This document shows positions 13,448-16,696 of a stretch of 16,696 bases of DNA, one piece after another. The DNA lies in NCBI GenBank assembly GCA_030426295.1, contig JAUHYY010000009.1:1-16696 (forward strand), given 5' to 3'. This DNA is from a bacterium. GTDB taxonomy: Bacteria > Patescibacteriota > Gracilibacteria > UBA1369 > GCA-2718715. The first letter of the stretch is position 1, and every line of letters begins with the position of its first letter. The translations under genes and the position numbers were made by a program. The notes below the pieces were generated by a model. It was not told where the DNA came from. It made no database searches and worked only from the letters and a program-made list of their open reading frames with translations.

Positions 13448-14554
13448 ATGAGTTATATTTTCACGTCAGAATCAGTTACTGAAGGTCACCCAGATAAAGT
13501 TGCTGACCAGATATCAGATGCGATACTTGATGAACTACTAAAAGATGATCCAAAGGCTCGATGTGCAGCTGAAACCATGGTAAACACTGGCCTTGTATTG
13601 GTTGCTGGTGAAATTACTACTTCTACATATGTTGATATTCCAAAAGTTGTAAGAAACACACTTGAAGAAATTGGTTACAACAATGCTGAATTTGGTTTTG
13701 ATCATAAGTCTTGCGCTGTGATGACGACTATTGATGAACAAAGCTCAGATATTGCCATAGGAGTTGATAGAGACGGAGCAGGTGATCAAGGGATGATGTT
13801 TGGTTACGCTACCGATGAGACTCCTGAGCTCATGCCTCTACCTATTATGCTTGCTCATAAGCTAACAATGAGACTTTCAGAAGCCAGAAAGTCAGGTGAA
13901 GTAGAATTCTTACGACCTGATGGTAAAGCTCAAGTTTCTGTTGAGTACATCGATGGTAAGCCATCACGAGTTCATACTGTTGTTGTTTCGACTCAACATG
14001 ACCCTGAAGTTGAACAAGATGAGATTGTAGCTACTGTAATTGAAAAGATTATTAAACCTGTTTGTGGGGATTATCTTGATGATCAAACTATTTATCATGT
14101 GAATCCTACTGGACGATTTGTATATGGTGGGCCTCCAGCAGATGCTGGTCTTACTGGTCGAAAGATAATTGTTGATACTTATGGTGGAATGGGCCTACAT
14201 GGAGGAGGATGTTTCAGTGGTAAAGATCCATCTAAAGTAGATAGAAGTGGTGCATACATGGCTCGATACATTGCTAAAAATATTGTTGCGGCAGGACTTG
14301 CTTCTAAATGTGAAGTACAGCTCGCTTACGCAATTGGCGTAGCTGAACCAGTATCAATCTTCGTTGAGACTTATGGGACAGCAAAAGATGACTCAGTGGA
14401 CTTCGATCAGTTGATCAGAGATAACTTTGATCTTACTCCTAAAGGAATCATTCATACTCTAGATCTGCTCAGACCGATCTATAAGAAGACTGCTGCTTAT
14501 GGTCACTTTGGTAGAGAAGAGTTCCCTTGGGAGAAGACTGGGGTTTTGGGATAG
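13448..14554 (+). CDS. metK: S-adenosylmethionine synthetase
   Basis: Makes S-adenosylmethionine from methionine and ATP in the cytoplasm, supplying methyl groups for RNA and protein methylation. The 368-residue protein covers the three-domain family. Key motifs: TEGHPDKVADQISDA (11-25, with H14, D16 and K17 matching the E. coli numbering), GAGDQG (110-115), GRKIIVDTYGG (237-247), HGGGCFSGKDPSKVDRS (251-267) and the C-terminal AAYGHFGREEFPWEKT (349-364). The segment before the glycine loop reads GGMGLHGGGCF, where many homologues have GGMARHGGGAF; this is a mild variation, and the ATP/phosphate-binding Lys residues (K259, K263) remain. The C-terminus ends soon after the WEKT motif and is slightly shorter than in E. 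coli. The TAG stop is the first codon of a 7-bp tandem repeat leading straight into the next gene. The start has a good promoter and no Shine-Dalgarno. Confidence 0.96.
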   Translation: MSYIFTSESVTEGHPDKVADQISDAILDELLKDDPKARCAAETMVNTGLVLVAGEITTSTYVDIPKVVRNTLEEIGYNNAEFGFDHKSCAVMTTIDEQSSDIAIGVDRDGAGDQGMMFGYATDETPELMPLPIMLAHKLTMRLSEARKSGEVEFLRPDGKAQVSVEYIDGKPSRVHTVVVSTQHDPEVEQDEIVATVIEKIIKPVCGDYLDDQTIYHVNPTGRFVYGGPPADAGLTGRKIIVDTYGGMGLHGGGCFSGKDPSKVDRSGAYMARYIAKNIVAAGLASKCEVQLAYAIGVAEPVSIFVETYGTAKDDSVDFDQLIRDNFDLTPKGIIHTLDLLRPIYKKTAAYGHFGREEFPWEKTGVLG

Positions 14555-14586
14555 ATAATAGATAATAGATAATAGTTAATAGTTAA
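14552..14586 (+). repeat. Perfect-frame heptanucleotide repeat, 5 units, filling the metK-downstream gap
   Basis: TAGATAA three times then TAGTTAA twice, 35 bp without interruption. The first unit begins with the metK TAG stop and the last A is the first base of the next gene's ATG. Because 7 is not a multiple of 3 and each unit holds TAG and TAA, the array places stop codons in all three forward frames. Unit gain or loss would change gene spacing by 7 bp. Confidence 0.85.
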
Positions 14587-15023
14587 TGGCTGATGGCATG
14601 AAGAAGTTTAAGATAAACTTGGTTGCGGTATCAGCCCTAATATATTTTATTGGTATAGTTGGATTTTTTGGTGGATGGTTAATTTTTGTTCTGTATTTTA
14701 TGGATTCAAAAATGGGACCAATCCCTGATCCTTTTCAAACCATTCGTAATATCTCGCTGGGTGTAATGTGTATTGGATACTTCTCAACGATTATTGCTTA
14801 CTTAATAACTCATCTAAATCTCAGACAAACCCTACTTACACTAGTGGCTGGCCTGGGTTCGTTTTTAGGATTCTTACTAATTATGAAGGCCGATAGACTA
14901 GCTATGCGATCGAGTATACTTATAACTATATATGAATTTGTTCCTATAATTTTATTTATGCTTAGTCAAATACCTTTCATACTCTTGGCTATGGATTTAG
15001 GGATTCGTTCAAGAAAAAAATAA
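14586..15023 (+). CDS. Small four-helix membrane protein, unknown function
   Basis: I do not recognise a family. The 145-residue protein has four predicted membrane helices, near 11-38, 55-77, 81-100 and 109-135, with short loops, a basic N-terminus (MKKFK, 5-9) and a basic end (RSRKK), fitting an inner-membrane protein with both ends inside. No catalytic motif or conserved charged pair inside a helix is evident; the longest loop holds PIPDPF (45-50). The start is either ATG 14586, overlapping the last base of the heptad array, or ATG 14598 (MKKFK). It follows metK by about 31 bp with no promoter seen, so it is probably read from the metK promoter, and it precedes uvrA's own promoter. The composition and open frame argue for a real gene. 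Confidence 0.65.
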   Translation: MADGMKKFKINLVAVSALIYFIGIVGFFGGWLIFVLYFMDSKMGPIPDPFQTIRNISLGVMCIGYFSTIIAYLITHLNLRQTLLTLVAGLGSFLGFLLIMKADRLAMRSSILITIYEFVPIILFMLSQIPFILLAMDLGIRSRKK

Positions 15024-15051
15024 CCATTATTTACGGAATTCTGACTTTCTA

Positions 15052-15079
15052 TTGAGAAACTTGGCATATCTGTTAGTAT
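15052..15079 (+). promoter_or_regulatory. Probable uvrA promoter
   Basis: TTGAGA (15052-15057), a 16-bp spacer and TAGTAT (15074-15079) with a TGT extension. Transcription would start near 15086 and leave a leader of about 78 nt, much longer than the others here, holding the heptad repeat. No LexA-type box was recognised. Confidence 0.45.
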
Positions 15080-15101
15080 GTTTTGGTGCCCCGGGATGGT
15101 C

Positions 15102-15122
15102 ATAGCTAACGGCTAATAGCTG
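15102..15122 (+). repeat. Degenerate heptanucleotide repeat, 3 units, in the uvrA leader
   Basis: ATAGCTA, ACGGCTA and ATAGCTG in direct succession. Units share the core GCTA/GCTG and resemble the TAGATAA/TAGTTAA array upstream of the neighbouring gene. Confidence 0.55.
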
Positions 15123-15163
15123 AAAGGGTCTCACACTCACTACTAATCTCACTATTACTATCT

Positions 15164-16696
15164 ATGGAGCCCCAAAATATTGTCGTAAAAGGTGCAAAAC
15201 TGCACAACTTGAAAAATATCGATGTAAGTATTCCACGTAATAAATTAACTGTGGTTACTGGGGTTTCTGGTTCTGGTAAGTCGACTTTGGCGTTTGATAC
15301 GATCTATGCTGAAGGTCAAAGACGTTATGTTGAGAGCTTATCTACTTATGCTCGGCAATTTTTGCAGCTAACTGAAAAACCAGAAGTAGAGTCTATCGAA
15401 GGGCTTTCTCCTGCTATTTCGATTGATCAAAAGACTGCGAGTCGTAATCCTAGATCAACTGTTGGTACAGTAACTGAGATTTATGATTATCTTAGGCTTT
15501 TGTATGCAAAGGTTGGTACGCCGCATGATCCTGAAACTGGTGAAGAGCTAACTAAACAGTCTAGTAGTGAAATGGTTGATTCAATTGCAAAGATGGAACA
15601 TGGTAAGAAGATTTTGATTTTGGCTCCAGTTATTCGTGATAGAAAAGGTGAGCATATAAAGGTTCTTGAGAATATTAAGCAAGAAGGTTTTGTGAGAGTA
15701 AGGATTGATGGTGAAGTTATGAGTATTCTTGAAGTTCCAACTCTTGATGAGAAGAAAAAGCATTCGATTGAAATTGTTGTAGATAGACTTGTTGTTAAAG
15801 ACTTCGGTAAGAAATTCAAAGAACTGAGTAACGGGGAAAAGATTGAGGAACCTAATCCTGATAGGTCTAGACTTGGGGATTCTGTAGAAACAGCTTTGCA
15901 GTTTGGTGATGGGATAATGATTGTATCTGATCACGAAACTGGAGAAGATGTACTTTTCTCAGAAAAATATGCATCTAGTAGAGGGCCAGTAAATATTCCT
16001 GAACTTGAGCCAAGAATGTTTTCGTTTAATTCTCCTCATGGTGCTTGTGAAGCATGTCATGGGCTTGGGATTAAGCAACAAATTGATGAGAGCTTAGTTA
16101 TTCCAAATCCGAGCTTAAGTCTTTCTGAAGGGGCTATTGCTCCATGGGCTTCATCTACTTCTACATTAGACTGGTATGCATCTCTTCTTACTGCTGTAGC
16201 TAAAAAGCATAAGTTTTCGATGGATGTTCCTGTTAGCAAATTGACTCCTGAGCAGCTTGAAGTCGTGCTTTATGGAACAGAAGACATGAAGTATAAAATT
16301 AGCATTGGTCAGAACTCTAATGCTAAGTTTAAAGGGGATTATGAGACTAAATTTGAAGGAGTTATCCCAAATATGGAAAGAAGATATCATGAATCAGATT
16401 CTGATTTTGTTAGATCAAAAATCGAAGACTACATGAATGAAAGTAAATGTGAGTCATGTAAAGGGCAGAGGCTAAGACCTGAAGTACTTTCAGTAACTGT
16501 TGGCGATAAATCGATTATTGAAGTTACAACTTTTTCGGTTGATAAAGCACTTTCTTTCTTTGAAGGGCTTGAGCTTTCTGATACTAAAAAAGAGATTGCC
16601 CGAATGATTCTGCATGAGGTTAGATCAAGACTTTCATTCTTAATCGATGTTGGTCTTGGATACTTAACTCTTGATAGATCTGCGAACACTTTATCT
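15164..16696 (+). CDS. uvrA: Excinuclease ABC subunit UvrA, N-terminal part (runs off the right edge)
   Basis: The damage-recognition ATPase of nucleotide excision repair; it loads UvrB at DNA lesions. The first 511 codons are visible and the frame is open to the window end. Residues 33-41 are Walker A (GVSGSGKST, K39), followed by the UvrA-typical LAFDTIYAEGQRRYVESLS (42-60) and SPAISIDQK. The UvrB-binding region (KGEHIKVLENI; RARIDGEV-like RVRIDGEV) follows. ELEPRMFSFNSPHGACEACHGLG (280-302) marks the inserted zinc module, and CESCKGQRLRPE (429-440) the second Cys pair. The last residues, YLTLDRSANTLS, stop just before the ABC signature expected next (GGEAQ). Only four Cys are visible (295, 298, 429, 432): the first pair of the inserted zinc module is missing (YASSRG where E. 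coli has FACPICG). ATG 15164 (MEPQNIVVKGA) fits the family's N-terminus. Confidence 0.95.
   Translation, partial: MEPQNIVVKGAKLHNLKNIDVSIPRNKLTVVTGVSGSGKSTLAFDTIYAEGQRRYVESLSTYARQFLQLTEKPEVESIEGLSPAISIDQKTASRNPRSTVGTVTEIYDYLRLLYAKVGTPHDPETGEELTKQSSSEMVDSIAKMEHGKKILILAPVIRDRKGEHIKVLENIKQEGFVRVRIDGEVMSILEVPTLDEKKKHSIEIVVDRLVVKDFGKKFKELSNGEKIEEPNPDRSRLGDSVETALQFGDGIMIVSDHETGEDVLFSEKYASSRGPVNIPELEPRMFSFNSPHGACEACHGLGIKQQIDESLVIPNPSLSLSEGAIAPWASSTSTLDWYASLLTAVAKKHKFSMDVPVSKLTPEQLEVVLYGTEDMKYKISIGQNSNAKFKGDYETKFEGVIPNMERRYHESDSDFVRSKIEDYMNESKCESCKGQRLRPEVLSVTVGDKSIIEVTTFSVDKALSFFEGLELSDTKKEIARMILHEVRSRLSFLIDVGLGYLTLDRSANTLS

Noticed and set aside
14552..15122. CRISPR-like array
   Set aside because: Units are 7 bp, contiguous, without spacers, and there are no cas genes.
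15487..16689. Minus-strand open frames at the right end
   Set aside because: They are antisense to uvrA, whose reading frame is open and conserved to the window edge.
1..16696. Alternative genetic code (UGA as Gly or Trp)
   Set aside because: All genes remain full length in the standard code with GGN Gly and TGG Trp, and no in-frame TGA was needed.

Overview
The window looks like low-GC, gene-dense bacterial DNA, most likely from the Candidate Phyla Radiation (Patescibacteria). That placement is an inference from several traits together: no recognisable Shine-Dalgarno sequence at nearly every start, very short predicted leaders behind TATAAT-type promoters, only TAA/TAG stops, short or overlapping gaps, a type IV pilus ATPase, and a sigma region-4/winged-helix regulator of a kind I associate with such genomes. 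No 16S rRNA or other lineage marker is present. The standard genetic code works throughout: all genes stay open with ordinary GGN glycine and TGG tryptophan codons.

Layout. 1-804 (-) is the 5' part of argS (arginyl-tRNA synthetase), cut by the window edge. It diverges from a CNNM/CorC-type membrane protein with CBS domains (899-2134, +). Next is a secreted Fn3/Ig-like surface protein ending in an LPGTG sorting signal (2268-3668, +). Its 3' end overlaps a convergent exported ComEC-like metallo-beta-lactamase-fold protein (3652-4473, -). A strong promoter then drives an unrecognised 462-residue protein (4545-5933, +), followed by a P2A-type calcium-pump ATPase (6038-8665, +) and pilT (8711-9769, +). 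The pilT stop codon directly abuts the stop of a convergent transcription-factor-like gene (9770-10831, -) with sigma-70 region 4 plus about three winged-helix units. Upstream of it, a minus-strand pair encodes a GT2 glycosyltransferase and murA (11020-13335, -). The right end is metK (13448-14554, +), a small four-helix membrane protein (14586-15023, +) and the 5' third or so of uvrA (15164-16696, +), cut by the window edge.

How the genes fit together. Core functions (argS, metK, uvrA, murA) are mixed with envelope functions: a surface adhesin-like protein, pilus retraction, glycosyl transfer and ion pumps. An exported ComEC-like hydrolase and PilT could both serve DNA uptake, but that link is only a hypothesis.

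Most notable observations. (1) The sigma4-plus-winged-helix-array regulator has an inverted repeat over its own predicted transcription start. (2) Degenerate 7-bp tandem repeats occur in three intergenic gaps; in one they fill the whole gap between metK and the next start. (3) ArgS has GIHH where the class I HIGH signature belongs. (4) UvrA has lost half of its first CxxC...CxxC zinc module. (5) Promoters lie close to starts, and Shine-Dalgarno motifs are absent. I found no CRISPR array, tRNA, rRNA, transposase or integrase.
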